Source: Cyrtodaria siliqua
Lineage: Eukaryota; Mollusca; Bivalvia; Adapedonta; Hiatellidae
Direction of reading: 5' to 3'
DNA: 64,000 bases
NCBI GenBank assembly: GCA_037043455.1
Contig: JAWPHD010001444.1
Span: 186,001 to 250,000, forward strand
The position numbers and the translations under genes were made by a program. This document shows, piece by piece, positions 21,846-34,679 of this stretch (its first letter is position 1; each line of letters starts with the position of its first letter). A model generated the notes under the pieces. It was not told the origin of the DNA, ran no database searches, and saw only the letters and a program-made list of their open reading frames with translations.

Positions 21846-23290
21846 AACCATTTTTAGATGTCTCAAAGGACATAACTCTGCTGTTTCTGGCCCGACATGA
21901 AAGTGTGTTTTAATTTGTTTACGCTTTCTTCTATGACCGAGATACATTTATTTCAGGGAGTGGGATTGAGATGTGGACGGTATTTAAATTTGTCCGAGCT
22001 ATTATTTATATTATCATTCTACAATTCAATTTCAAATAAAATATGAAGGCATACAATCTTAACGAAGCAATAAATAACATGTTTTATTCAATAAGGGCCA
22101 CACTTCTGTTGTTTCTATTCAAATGTGTCTGTTATTGAACTTATTCAAGCTGTATGGGGTGTCATATATAGCTGGTATTTCAAACTTTCCCCCAGCTTTT
22201 ATTGAAATTAACATTTTGAACTAGTGTGGTAAAGATCAGATGAAAAATGAAAGAGTTAGATTTTTAAAGAAACTAACCCGCCAAATAACGGAAGACGGAC
22301 GACGGACCACTCGCCATCCCATAAGCTCTGCTGGCCTTCGGCAATTTGATCTAAATATGTAGAATTAAATAGAAACATGGTTTCCGCTTAATATCGTGTT
22401 AGGCGTATTAAGTTAAAGGTAATCAATGTACTCCTCTTGCATGTAAATAGATTATACTAACTTTTAGAGGCGATCTGGCAGAATTATGGGTGTCCATTTA
22501 AACACGTTAACACTTATTATAATGATGTCTTCTCGTCCGATTTAATTACTGTCCGGTAATGTTACTTATTGTGGATGAACACGGTTGTGTATAGTAATAT
22601 TTCCTTATGAAAACAAGCACGGAATTGCTGCGTAGAGGGGCCGACGACCTTACCATTACACCAGTGGGATCTTGGATATAGATTCCATATACTAATTGCA
22701 GTTTGTTGTAAGTACCATAAGCATCACCTGAACAATTTCAAAACATTTAAAAGTAAAATGTGAGACATCAACATCATAAAAGGCTTACACTATGTAGGTA
22801 CCGCATGAGATCGGTGACAATATGGAGGTACCGCATGATATCAGTGATGGGCCAACACGCCGCTGGTGGTGTAAACCGGGTTGTACGGTGCATTAAATCC
22901 CACTATTGCGATATTGTCAGCCTAATAAAACGGGTTTGTCTAAATAAAGATGCAACCTTCAGTCTGCATCCTTTTACACAGTATGCATGATAAAATGCGA
23001 TATAATTAAAGCACATAGCCGATACAATATAACTGAGAAAACAGAAAAGCACAGAAAGTAAAAAATAAAGTACTCAAGGACCCGGACCAAGTAGAAAATG
23101 AACTGTATGGGTACGCAATGACAGGAGTGAAGACAAACATTACACGTTTTCAGGTAAATGCCAACATAGGTTCCTCATCTATCAGATCATCTTACAATTC
23201 AAAGAGGAAGCAAAGTGCAACTCTAAACAGTTTCAAAAAGTAGTGTATGAAAGTGATCAAGACCAAGGACCTTACAAAACTTGTAAATCA
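21846..23290. other. Repeat-like intergenic DNA without a gene
   Basis: The stretch at 22,240-22,330 contains GGAAGACGGACGACGGAC, a tail also seen in variants near 26,650 and 34,940. At 22,785-22,850 a GTAGGTACCGCATGA block is duplicated. No coding exon is supported. Confidence 0.5.
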
Positions 23291-23299
23291 CGTCAACGT

Positions 23300-23470
23300 A
23301 AAAGTCATGTTTTAGGGTAAAATATAAATTGGTGCACCCTAGATTTTGTTTTTGACACCAATGCCGTTTTTGCCACCAACCATTCCAAGGCGTATCCCTG
23401 TTGTCAACTATTTTATGTTTGTGGTGCCACGTGCTTTACTTCTATGTATCCTTGCCGTTGTTGTTTGTTT
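23300..23470 (+). mobile_element. Degraded Naiad 3'-end fragment
   Basis: Blocks GGTGCACCCTAGA, CATTCCAAGGCG and TTGTCAACTATTTTATGTTT follow the order of the Naiad 3' end at 10,645-10,745 with many changes and small deletions. Confidence 0.6.
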
Positions 23471-24329
23471 TTACTGAATTAGGGGAATGTTACATTTGCT
23501 GTTCGACCTACATTGCATCCACTTTGATAGACCTTATCCCACAAATAACCCGGTTAAAGTGGGGATAATTAATGATAGCAGTTTTAAATTCATCTCTCTT
23601 GTTATATATATTGTGACATCAGCACCTGGCGAGTTGGACTTGACTATTTTTTTTAATCAAAGACCTTAGTCCGACGGGTTTCGATCCTATTCATGTCCTA
23701 ACCATCAATTGTTAATCTTGCACAACATAAGCCATGTCATGTCGGACATAATAGAAAAATATGATGCATTGTATGACAAAAATCATTGTACATTTAACTG
23801 GTATCAATAATATGAGGTGAGCGTTTCACGTTTTTAAAGCCTCTCTGAAATTTTGTTGTCTTTAGGTCAATCCGTATAAATTGGTCACTGTCTTTTTTGC
23901 TTGTAATGGACTTGTTTTAAAAAATATATATGTCATACACCTTTAAAATGGTCACAGTATGAAACGTTGGGCTCCAATAGTGTTTTTTCTGGTTTTCGCA
24001 GAATCGATGTGGAAGAAACAAAATAAACAAATTCTACAACACTAAACGTGATTTGAATTACTTATCTTAATTAAATGTATTTGCAGATTCTTATAAACAG
24101 TTCATACACATACATGCATACTTACTTCCAGTGTTTTGATAATTTTCACAATGTTATCACGATTAGTACATCTGGGGTAGCTAGATACTATCTGATGTAC
24201 ACAATTACTCGTTAATCATCTGATAACGGAATCATGTGAAAGTGAACAGTAGTAATACCAGCATACGTAATAACTAATTAAAAAGGAAAGTACTATGGAA
24301 TTACCCAAAACCGCTACTCATAACGTAGT

Positions 24330-24485
24330 TGAATTAGTGCTCGTCGTTTTGTTTGTGCATGGTTTCTGAAGAAGTAAAGTGGTATATAGAAAATAGTGAT
24401 TGTTAAGCATTTGATCAGGGAAGATGTTGCGTAAGATTGTATTTGTTGTCTTTGTTGGGGCATGGTTTACTGGAGTAGTAAAGTG
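24330..24485 (+). repeat. Partial 103-bp duplication of the sushi-ISG12 exon 1
   Basis: GCATGGTTTCTGAAGAAGTA (from 24,357) resembles GCATGGTTTACTGGAGTAGTA (from 24,460) inside coding exon 1. The upstream half reads VLVVLFVHGF and then stops, so it is a non-functional copy of the signal-peptide exon just upstream. TATATA at 24,383-24,388 lies between the copies and could be a core promoter element. Confidence 0.5.
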
Positions 24486-27400
24486 TGATTTACCAGGTTA
24501 GTATTTCAAAATACTGAAAGTACTAAAGATTTACGAATTTAATTTTGGTGTTATGTTAACGTAATTAGGATAAACGAAATAAAACACAGATATAATTCAT
24601 AATGGTTAAAAAGAACAAGACAGCCTATGTTGTAGCCCAACCTACAACATAAAAGGGCTTCGTATTCATCAAAGATGTTGCCCTTATATTACCTCTCATG
24701 AACAGACTCTATAAAACCCAAGTCCATTACTGTTCTCTCACGTTTGTGTTTGTTGCTTCCAAGAAATTCACTTTTTACTCTTTTTATTGAAATTCACAAT
24801 AGGTTTTCTTTAGTGCTGTGTTACTGCTGTAAAAAGGTTGACCCGACTACGAATCAGTTTTGGCATTACTTATTGGTCCTTTGGTGTATTCGAGCCCAAT
24901 AGTTGTGTATTTAAAGTAGAATACCACTTAAGCCGGTGCTATGTGATGCTATGATTGTATTTATCGTGTTCGCCGAATTCCAAATTTCTCTTCTTTCATA
25001 CTTGTTTTATTGAGTTTGCTCACGAAACGCCTGTTTTATGTGTGTATTGTATGATCTCAGCCCTACTGAGGACTTTGATGAAATGGTTTTGATAGAACAG
25101 TGCCAGAAATGTTCTAAAATTGAGGTAAAATATAGCCATTTCCTATCATAATTTTTCACTAAATTACCTCATATAAGACATTACAAAGTAGGTCCATGTT
25201 ATTGTCGTGGGTGTATGTATACTAACATCTTTTCCGATAAGTAAAATTAAATAATAACAGTTAAAGACAACACAATGTGTAGTATTTTACAAATCATGAC
25301 CTCATAAAATCTGAAGTAGGTTGAATCTTAAGTGGGTCCATCATCATTTGATTAAAGTAAGTGTTGCGTGTGCAAAGTCTTATGTTTTTTGTTTACAATA
25401 TGCACATTTTTGTACAGTTACAACTTAAAGGGCAGTAGCGTTTGATGCATGTCTTAAATCTTGTCTTGTCGTACCCTTAATGCTTTGTTCTCTTGTTGCT
25501 CTGGCTTTTGCCATTGTCATCTGTCCCTGAATACTTGTTTTGTGACTTTCTAGGATTTTAATTTTTATATTCATATATACATCATCATCTATGTGTTATA
25601 ATTATATTGCATATTAATGTTGCCTTGTTAGAGAATATAACCTGCCGGAGAACCTGGTTTAAACCCTCAGTGGCCTTTTTCAGTTGGTCTTTCTCATGTA
25701 GCTGTAGGAAAACCTAATATATGTCAAGGAGCTAAAACAACATATAGTCGGACGGGGGCTTCGGACTACAGTTTCGATGATCTCCGAATGAGTTAAACGA
25801 CAAAACACATCTACATAATTCTACTTGTCGAATATATATGAACCTTGGCATACGTGACATATAATTGCCAGTCAGAGAGTCGTACAACACGAGACTCTGA
25901 CTGTCCAAAGTTTGAGAGCCGAATTTCACATGGATGAACACATATTCTGCCGGACCATGACTTAAACAAGGTACCCTCGGACTTCTGTTCCAGTGCTCTT
26001 CTGACTTATTTAACAATCCATCAACTGCTACAACATTCTTCATGTTAAGTATATATGAACTGTGACATATCAACACGCACTCATGCATGCATACACACTT
26101 AATAGTTACATAATTCAATTCAGATGATGGTTTGAGAGAAAAAAATGGTCGTTGGTATAGAGACCCCAATGGTCGGTATAGAGGCCCCAATGGTCGCTAT
26201 ATTCTGCAATGTCATACCGGGTTTGAACCTTCTGGGTGCCACGTCCTCCGTAAAGAAAATGGGCACTGGAACTATGATGTACCAGTATGTCAGGAAGGTA
26301 AACTAATTATATGTGCATTTCTAAATACCAGGGCTATGAGTATTTTGCATCTGTCGGAAGATAGTGGTATACTAACTAGACGGGTTTCCGCGGAACACGT
26401 ATGTCGCCTTTCAGCGCTTTGTCTATATAACAAGGTTTATTGGACCCAGATAAATGACCTTGACAAACTGACCTGACTAAGTGTTCGTGAAGAAAAGAAA
26501 AGATTATTTTAACCCATATAATGACCTTCAGTGTGACCTCGACCTTTATATTTTTGTATGGTCATGTCGATGTTGTCAGGATGAGTATATGAAGTCATAT
26601 CAAGAAAAGAGAAATTTATAGCCAACGTTAAGTTTTCGTGACGGACTGGCGGACTGGCAGACGGACGACAAAGTGATCCGTATGTATCGCATTTTTCTTC
26701 TAAAAGGCGACACAAAAACGTGAGCGTATCTATAACACTGACCAAGCTTAGATTTAACTGCTATAGACTTTAATAACGAGTTTGGCAATTGGGAATAATG
26801 ATGCATTTTAAGAAAAGATAATTTTCACATTTCTGAAGAACGTAATTCAGTATATCTGCGTCCATGACAGGTGGTTCTCACACCCGTTTAACATAACAAT
26901 AAATATGTTTTAATTCATCGCAGAAACATTTTAACACATTTTTGTTTGCTCAGATTGACTTAAGTTTAATAACACTTAGACGTTGTTAATAATTATATTT
27001 CTAATATACGTTTGAATAACGGAAGTTTTCACTTAAAAAATATGTTTTTTGATGAACGTGATTCTAGATAGTTTTAAATAGTACTTCTTTCCTTTTCCAT
27101 TTTGTACTAATTATATTCCTTTGTAATCTCTTCTGCAGTCTGGCAAGTATCTGGAAAGGCTGTCGCAGCCGTCGGCGTTGGTGTAGCAGCAGTTGTTGCC
27201 ACACCGCTTGTCATTTCCGGTGTTGGATTTACAGCAGCGGGTGTCGCTGCAAGCTCAGTGGCAGCTTGGCTTCAGGTTCGGCTTCGTAAATTATAATTGT
27301 CTTTCAATATTTGTAACAGTGAGCAACAGCGAGCAGGTTACTCAAGCTCTCTACTAACGTGAGCTCTATACCCTTGAAATATACTGAGACTAAAATCAAA

Positions 27401-28051
27401 TTAATTACGAAATATGTAAATACTATGATTTACTTGAAGTGATAAATGATCTACCGTGTCAAGCATTCAATTACTGGGTAAATTATTTTTACTTATACTT
27501 TACGTCGTCATAGTTTTATTTTTTAAATTAATCACTGGTCAGTTTAGAAAATGAGATTCATAAAATAAGTATTAACGCATTTTATTGTAAAACAATACTA
27601 TTTTTACATATAAGAGAAAGAGAGAGAGATTGAGAGAAAAACATAGAGAGAGAGATTGAGATAAAGAGAGAGAGAGAGAGAGACGGAATTAAGTCTACAT
27701 CCTTTGGTTACCATAACATACAACTCCGCCGATATTAATGGCGACAACATAGACCACTCATCCACCTAGTCAACCTAAACTTATTGATATCGTGTGTGAA
27801 GACATTGTTAGACTTATGAAGTGCTTTAGCCTTGAACGTTTCGAAAAATCAATATTATATTTTGTATTAATAGACTAACGTTGCGTTTTTGACAGACTCC
27901 GTTTACGGCCGCAGGAAGTTGGTTTGCTTTGACCCAGAGCGCAGGCGTCGTTGGAACGGCGGCAACGACGAAACTTGGAATTGGCACCGTCACCGGTGGT
28001 GTGACGTACATGACAGCATACTTGTTTTCTGCTAAGTGCGAACAGTTATAA
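24424..28051 (+). CDS. Secreted sushi (CCP) plus ISG12/IFI27-like protein, four exons
   Basis: Coding exons are 24,424-24,496, 26,124-26,297, 27,139-27,275 and 27,896-28,051. All introns are GT...AG, phases are 1, 1, 0, and the sum is 540 bp for 179 residues. Residues 1-20 are a signal peptide (LRKIVFVVFVGAWFTGVV). Cys21, 54, 63 and 80 with the pattern C...QCHTGF...C...NGHW...PVC fit a sushi/CCP module, a binding domain common in complement and adhesion proteins. Residues 84 to about 165 form a Gly/Ala-rich hydrophobic domain with VVATPLVISGVGFTAAGVAA, the ISG12 (IFI6/IFI27) signature. Vertebrate ISG12 proteins are interferon-induced membrane proteins of mitochondria or ER involved in apoptosis and defence; a signal peptide and CCP module would place this one in the secretory pathway. 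Exon 2 contains an in-frame repeat, NGRWYRDPNGRYRGPNGRY. Splicing is inferred, but the frame agreement across three junctions is strong. Confidence 0.85.
25430..25690 (+). mobile_element. Naiad 3'-end fragment in intron 1
   Basis: It starts at AGTAGCGTTTGATGCATG, matching the 3' arm of the SECIS-like hairpin of the full copy. It continues through the TTCTCTTGTTGCTCTGGCTT block to GTTTAAACCCTCAGTGGCC, as at 10,375-10,690. It is truncated on both sides and lies in intron 1 of the sushi-ISG12 gene on the same strand. Confidence 0.75.
27605..27683. repeat. GA-rich microsatellite in intron 3
   Basis: Runs of AGAGAG broken by TTGAGA and AAACAT make an imperfect (GA)n tract. Confidence 0.9.
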
Positions 28052-28154
28052 GTGCGAATAGTTGTAAGTGAGGACAGTCATACTTGACATCATACATGGT
28101 TTCTCCTGAGTGCGTACAGTTGTAAGTACGAACAGTTGTAAGTGATGACAGTTA
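28007..28154 (+). repeat. 74-bp tandem duplication of the ISG12 gene 3' end
   Basis: Unit 1 (28,007-28,080) covers the last 15 codons and the stop. Unit 2 (28,081-28,154) is a diverged copy in the 3' UTR, for example GAGTGCGTACAGTTGTAA against AAGTGCGAACAGTTATAA. Within each unit AAGTGCGAAYAGTTRTAA is itself repeated. Confidence 0.85.
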
Positions 28155-29544
28155 CATAACCACGCCGTATTCGTCCATTTATGTACGCATAGTTCATTGT
28201 AAAGGCATTATGTAATTGCAGATGTTGTACTATGTTTGTTTTCATATATTCAGAAAACTACTTATATATATTGTTACGCCGTGATCATGCCGCCACAACA
28301 CAACATGTGGGGGATTGCTCAGTGTTGACACACTTTCAAAGTTGTGTTTGGCCTGTGTGTGTATTTTCACATTTGTATACAGCGTGTAAGTTGGTTTGAA
28401 TGAATACCAGAATCAGAATATTTCAACATAAACTGTTATGTTTATTTATTTATAACTATGTCATCTTCAGTACAGAATGTAATACATTTATGAAACAAGT
28501 TAAAGTTGTTGTTATTATTTATATATCTCTACTCCCGTAGAGAATAGGAAACAATAAGAACGTGTGTACCAAATAATCACGTCCTTCGTATACTTCTTTG
28601 TATAAAGAAGTATGGCAACCCAGGGTATCTGTTAATGGGGTGTGGGAGACGGGGGATAGGCTTTGATAGAAACTCAAGGTATCTTTATATTAGCCTTTAT
28701 GCTGAATTATTAATCACCTCGTCGTCCATGTGTCTTTTGAGGGAGCCGGAGCTGGAGCCGGAGCATAGTTTTTGTTACGAATACACGTATGGTATCTATA
28801 GTGTTAGGCCAGAGATTGACAACGGAGCAGATTTCTCCCTAGTAAAGTTGTGTTATGGCATATAATTTCTGGTGCACTTGATTTTTTATCGTAACATGCA
28901 GCACAGAATAAAGAATAATGTTTTAATATGCATTGAAATTGCATCAATGTTGACTAATGTCTACATAATACTGCCTCTGGTACAATAATGCATATAATAG
29001 GCAATTTACTGACATTGTTGATTTTTATTTTCAAAGACATATTCTCCGTATCAAAATACCTGTAATATAACTATATAGATATGGTGCTTGGCATCAACGA
29101 GTTTGCATTTATACGCTATATTGAATATCAAATCCTGCCGACCCTTACCGATAACAGGACCATATATGAAATGCATAAAGGCACACTGACCAGTATTGTA
29201 GGAAGAAGAAGATTCTTTATTCGCCTCGTAATAGGTCTAGTGGGGTCGAGGTCATCCCCACCTAAACCTTACAGTCATTTTAATATTTAACAATAAGTCG
29301 TAAGGATCGATGAGCAAAATATTTAAATAGCTAATTCTATGTTAACATATATTTCAAATGTTCTATGGCGGAAATCAGTGTACCTTTACATGTTTTACAA
29401 TTTTCAACTAACATAATAACAGTCCAGAATATCACTCAAACATAAACAGTAATTTATCCTATTTAATTTAATTTATAGCATTTGACAGGAAAGTATAAAT
29501 GTAATATTATAGATATATATATATGTCCATATACATATTTAAAA
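28155..29544. other. Region downstream of the ISG12 gene, no gene
   Basis: It includes a hairpin ATACTTCTTT/AAAGAAGTAT at 28,590-28,613 and an AATAAA at 28,907-28,912 that could serve as a distal polyadenylation signal. The rest is AT-rich with no supported exon. Confidence 0.5.
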
Positions 29545-30600
29545 CTACAACAATCTTCCGAGTATTACATTAGTTCTGAATTCAAAGGCTTTATATGCAT
29601 ACATTGCTAACATTTTAATATCACGATTATTGTCCGTTTTACACAATTCTGTGGTTTTGTGCATATTACTGTGATTCAGAAAATACGATTTAAAATAATG
29701 TTTTCTAATGTTTTGATATAACGTGCATTCAAATAAGAAATGGAATTCGTCTTCAAGTAAGTCACAGGTATTACATTTTCTATTCTCTCTTATAGTTTTA
29801 GTTGGTTTAGTCCAGCGCCCTGCTTCAATTTCGAGACGATGTGCTGAGACTCTTAATTTTGTTAAAGCTATTCTAAATTTGCGTACATTTACAATATTTA
29901 AAAAAGGTTGAAATTTAAAATCTGAGGTTCGATACAAAATTGCTCTTGTAGACGTTCATTAGAGTTTTGCATAAAAGAATCATTTAAACGTTGATTCAAC
30001 ACCTGAAGAAAAAGGTTTGTATCACCAACTTCCTGTGCATACCATACATCATTAAACCCACGTTGGAACAATTCATTTCTTATAAGTGCAGCCCTATTTG
30101 TTTTATAAGGAAACACATTTAAATAATTTAACATCACGTTAGTTAACCCGAGCTAATTCCTTATAAATAAAGTCATTTTGAGTTGATCGCTTAAAACAAA
30201 GACGGTATTTGCAAAACTGAAGGTGTACTCTTTCTATCTGATTTGCATGTATGAAACCCCAGATTTCGCTTCCATAATTTAATATTGGAGTTATTAATTT
30301 ATCAAATAATTCTAATGTATGCATAACAGTTTTGTTTTCAAATTTAGATAAATATCTTTTTAACGTAAATATAGCTTTTTGCGCTTGACCGGATAGTGTG
30401 ATTTGCGCCTCGCTGAAAAATTCACCTGTAGTAAACATTATTCCGAGGTATGAACATTTATTTACAATGTCTAAACGCAATCCATTTAATGAGAATTCTA
30501 AATTTCCTGGCAAAATGCCGCCTTTTCGAAAGATCATATTTTTTGTTGTGCTTGTGTTTACCTTTAATTTCCACACATACAATAGCTACTTAAAATATCT
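29545..30600 (-). pseudogene. LINE (non-LTR retrotransposon) RT C-terminus
   Basis: Three minus-strand pieces in different frames (30,582-30,139, 30,137-29,898 and 29,937-29,545) follow one another. Motifs are CSYLGIMFTTGEFF, ELFDKLITPILNYGSEIWGF and IERVHLQFCKYRLCFKRST, the thumb region of I/Jockey-like LINE polymerases. They end in a C-terminal Cys-His motif (CNTC...HFLFEC). Frame breaks and a missing 5' part mark a dead, 5'-truncated copy. A relative is at 62,079-63,413. Confidence 0.85.
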
Positions 30601-30834
30601 AAAGATGATTATAACCAAGTTATATTTTACCCGAATTGTGTCTATCTAATATAACAAGACCTCGGTCTGAGGGTGTCTCGCCAATCGCGGCAAACCGCAT
30701 ATGATTTTTTTTATTAAATTTGGGCTTAAATAATGTCCACCAACGATAACACTTCATATGAACAAGTATCAAACAAATAAAAGCGAATTATCATAAAAAG
30801 TTAAGTTACTGAGGTTAAGTGGTTTAACCAGGGT

Positions 30835-31335
30835 GTAGTTTTGGGGGAAAATGAAAAATATGACCTTGACATTGGTATTTATTGTCGTTCAGCGATGTCC
30901 ACCAATGCCAGCGATACATATGACCAAGTATCAAAGACATAAAGTCAGGCAATCATAAAGTTAACTGAGTTAAATTACATAACCAAGGTTGTTACCTAAC
31001 GAAGGTTACATTTAGGAAAAATATGGCTTTGACCTTGGTAGTTTTTGTTGTCCAGTGATGTTCACCAATGCCTACAATAAATATGACCAAGTATCAAACG
31101 AAGAAAATGAGGCAATTACATAAAGTTACCTAACCAAGGTTAAGTTACCCAACGAAGGTTAAGTTTTGGAAAAATAACGCAAAATATGAACTTCACCTTG
31201 GTAATTTTAGCATTAAGTGATGTCCCATGACCCAACAAAGTATCTGACAAAGTTTCAGGAAAAATCAAGCAGCGGTTGTTGAGATACAGATGATTTCAAA
31301 TGTTGCCGCCGCCACCGCCGCCGCCGGAGAAGTGA
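30835..31335 (+). repeat. Tandem repeat of a dispersed molluscan-type element
   Basis: Three to four units of about 120-165 bp share TGACCTTG, GTGATGTTCACCAATGCC and ATGACCAAGTATCAAA blocks. They end in a Gly-codon-like CCGCCGCCGCCGGAG tail at about 31,310-31,327. Confidence 0.8.
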
Positions 31336-31806
31336 CTGTTATGTCTCTACCCACTATGTGGGCTAGACAAAAAAACGCAAACTGTTAAACGATATTGTAT
31401 AGTAGACACTAAAATAATTAAGTATTTTATTGTCACTTGTTTTTAAGATTGTTCATCGATCAATGTTGTAGATTTTCTTCATATATTACTTTATCATATT
31501 CTAGTTTAGTTGGTAGGGGTCTGGCAGCGATTTGAGGAATGACTGGTGGCAGTCCAATTACAAATAAAACCACATCAGTATGTGCTTTTGATGAACTGTG
31601 TATATGCACTAAATTAATTCAACTGTTAGCTTCGGTTGATGTATTGTTAATGATCATATTTAAGCATAGTTGATCTAGGAAATTCGACCTCTTGGCTCCT
31701 TTTTGTTACGTAATGAATACTAATCATCAAATTAATTTAAATGGGGTTTATATTTCGATCAGTTGCATCTATAATTCCATTGGTGTATACTTCAATACAA
31801 AACGGT
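31336..31806. other. Intergenic DNA without a gene
   Basis: No coding, RNA or repeat feature is supported beyond short AT-rich ORFs. Confidence 0.5.
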
Positions 31807-32045
31807 GCGTCCGTGGCCGAGTAGGTATAGTCTCTGACTTGAAATCACCTGCCCCTCACCGCTGTAGGTTCGACCCCTCAGCGACCTAGGAATCTTTATG
31901 TGAGGAAGCTATCCAGCTAGCTTGCGGAATGTCGGTGGTTCTATCCAGGTGACCGCCCGTGCACAAATATTGCTCCACCAGTGGAAGCTGGAAACTCGCC
32001 ATTTGACCTTAGCTGTTGGTGCGACTATACAATCCATACAAAACA
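31807..32045 (+). mobile_element. tRNA-Ser-like SINE of molluscan (Meta-domain-like) type
   Basis: The head holds an A box TGGCCGAGTAGG (31,814) and a B box GGTTCGACCCC (31,867), with an anticodon loop CTTGAAA (TGA) and a long variable part. The acceptor stem does not close, so it is not a functional tRNA. The body has GTCGGTGGTTCTATCCAGGT, resembling the central domain of bivalve SINEs. Confidence 0.75.
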
Positions 32046-32799
32046 AGAACTGTTACGAGCCTTAAATTGTCATCTGAATTAATATTGCTTATTTATACAA
32101 CAAAAACTAGCCTAGTCGACTAGTTGTCCAGTCCAAATAGTTTCATTTTATTTAACAATAATTAAATCATTGGACCTTGTTTAGGACCTATGAATATAAA
32201 ACTGAAACACATTATGAAGGATGTATCCGTTTGCGGATTGACACTTATATCGCTTCCCGTTCATCTTCAGTCCTTTTAACCGAATCCGGCATCTAATTGT
32301 TAAACACTCTAATCCGCCTAATATACGTGTTCACTTGTATATAATTATGTATTATTGGCTTATAACTAAACATGTTCAGAGTAACACAACTCAATATAAT
32401 TTAGTCAAAATACAATATTTAGGTACATGCGTAAACAGATACATCCAAATACACATATACAGGGCAATAGATTGCAGATATGAATAAATATTGAAAAGAG
32501 GATCCGTTGGAAGCAATAAACTCAAACAAGAGGGACAAGTAGCACACTCGGTTTTATCGAGTCTATTGTTCATGAGATGTAACGCCTCTCACATCTATTT
32601 TGTAGCATATACAATATTTGCAGTCAAATACATTTTTCCTCATTAGAGATAATTATACTACATGGAGGAGCACGTGACATATGGAGGAGCACGTGATTAA
32701 AAATGTTTGGGTAAAAGACTGGCTAAAATGTTGGGGATAAAAGACTGACAATAAGATCGTGTTGTTGTATTGAAATTGCTGTATTGAAATTGGCTATGT
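32046..32799. other. Intergenic DNA without a gene
   Basis: CATATGGAGGAGCACGTGA is duplicated at about 32,661 and 32,680, giving two CACGTG E-boxes. No gene follows at a suitable distance. Confidence 0.5.
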
Positions 32800-33185
32800 C
32801 ATAGGTCCATATATTACGTAACTATTACAGCTACAACTTTGAAACTGTATGCAGTTGTTCTACATCATAACATGACACGTATGAGGTTTCATAAGTCTGT
32901 GCTGTTTTCTGCAAAAGTTATGCCCCGTTTTGAACTTAGTATATTGGTTAAGTTTTCCGTTAAGGTCCACTTTTTAGCCAGTATGTTTTTGAAAAAAAAC
33001 GACTTAATGTCATCCCTTGATCAGCGTCTGCGTATTTGTTTTATGTTAGGTGCGCTTTGTTCAGTAACTATAACAGATACAGCTTTGAAACTTTGCTTCA
33101 GCATGTTATTTCCTGACGCAGGCCATGCAATACTGGTTTCCACTCAAGAAAATCTCATGATCAGCCCTACGTGGCACACACCTAT
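32800..33185 (+). repeat. Dispersed repeat with internal duplication of about 245 bp
   Basis: TAACTATTACAGCTACAACT at about 32,819 and TAACTATAACAGATACAGCT at about 33,066 mark two related units. The open frame here (32,839-33,210) follows the repeat and shows no domain. Confidence 0.5.
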
Positions 33186-34136
33186 GACAAAAACCAGTGT
33201 CAAACATTAAAAAAACAACTAAAACAAACTGTATGATATCTTACCACTACAAACCACTTCTTCCGAATACAAGTCCACCTACCCCAGTCATTTGTCATAG
33301 TACACATTTCACTGGTCATAATTATCAGCCTTTTTATACTTTTTTTACTTAATTCAAACTACCTCAACATTCTAAACATCTTCATAACATTCTAGAAATA
33401 TATATCATCAGCAATTAATGCAAACACTTAAATATATTTTGATATCTTAAGTATGTGCCTTTGTTCTCAAGTTACTATTGCTTATTGTTGCCATATAACT
33501 TTTTATACTTTTTAAAATATTTTTACATTTTTGTTGTTATATAATAAAAATTTGCAAATAAACACACATTATTTGTTTCCTCCTTTTGAAAACATTCTGC
33601 GCCGCCCTGATGCTTTGCATCAGTTTCTTCTTGTTATTATTTGTTTTCACTACACTCAAACTTGTCTCAAATAGCCACTCATGGGAAGATTCAAAATATA
33701 TCTCTTTCTAATGATAACAATTCTGACATACATTTCGTCCAGTTATGTGAGATAAAAGTTGTCCCCAATGTGAATTGGGTTTTGCTACATTTCCTGTTAG
33801 ATATTTATATCCTTTCAGTATTGTGTTAGCTTTCAAGTGACTCATACAAGTAAAACTGATACATCCTGAGTTTATCACTTGTATCCGGTATATATATGAT
33901 AAACGTATATATAACTATTTATAAACTGAATACATGTCGATAGCAATCGTTATTTACTTCATATTCTGAAAACATAGTGTAATCCAGTGTTTATATGTAC
34001 TGTCCTGACTCCAAGACTAGAATGAAGTTCGATTGAACACTTGTGTCGCATTCTTGTGCTTATTTGGGCAAGTTAAGTTTTATAAAAAGTGGTATAACTC
34101 TGCCAAAATGAAAGCCAAAGTTATTTGACATGTTTA
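33186..34136. other. AT-rich intergenic DNA without a gene
   Basis: No supported coding exon, RNA gene or repeat. Confidence 0.5.
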
Positions 34137-34399
34137 AAGCTACATAGTCTCTATATCAATCGATTTCTTACTTGTACGCGTACTTCATGTTCACCAGCTT
34201 ATGTCGAAATCGGGTATTTAAGCGAGCAAATATAACGCAGGACATCATTTATTGTATAGACATCGACCAGTGCACATCGTCCCTGTACACAGGTAACTTT
34301 ATGATTTACAGAACAAAAAAAAAGTTTCCTCTTTCGAGACTCGAACACACGACCTTCTGATTTCAAGTCAGGCGATCTATCCACTGAGCTATAACGCTT
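34137..34399 (-). mobile_element. tRNA-headed SINE, minus strand
   Basis: Minus-strand head (34,397 downward): TAGCTCAGTGGATAG (A box), CTTGAAA anticodon loop and TGTTCGAGTCT (B box), then a T-run and a body. The acceptor and T stems do not pair. The body (34,137-34,300) matches 52,034-52,214. Confidence 0.65.
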
Positions 34400-34679
34400 C
34401 TTGAGTAAATGGTCTACTAACTACGATTTATTAAGAGTCAAAATAACTTAACATTTACTGAACGCAACTCAAGATGAATCAATAAATATATAGTCCATCT
34501 TGTTGCACGTGTAAATTAACATTGCCTGATGTAATATTACATGTTATCAATATGAAACTAATATTCCGCCTCAAAACAACCATATCTTGACTATTTGTTA
34601 TTTAGCGCTGCATCAGTTTGTGTGTGCGCTAGTTATTACGTAATGCCTATTAGTGTTAAAAATGCTACAAGATATCAGT

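Noticed and set aside
31807..31885. Functional tRNA-Ser(TGA) gene
   Set aside because: A and B boxes are present, but the acceptor stem does not pair and a SINE body follows.
34328..34399. Functional tRNA gene on the minus strand
   Set aside because: T and acceptor stems do not close, and it is the head of a SINE with a second copy at 50.1/52.0 kb.
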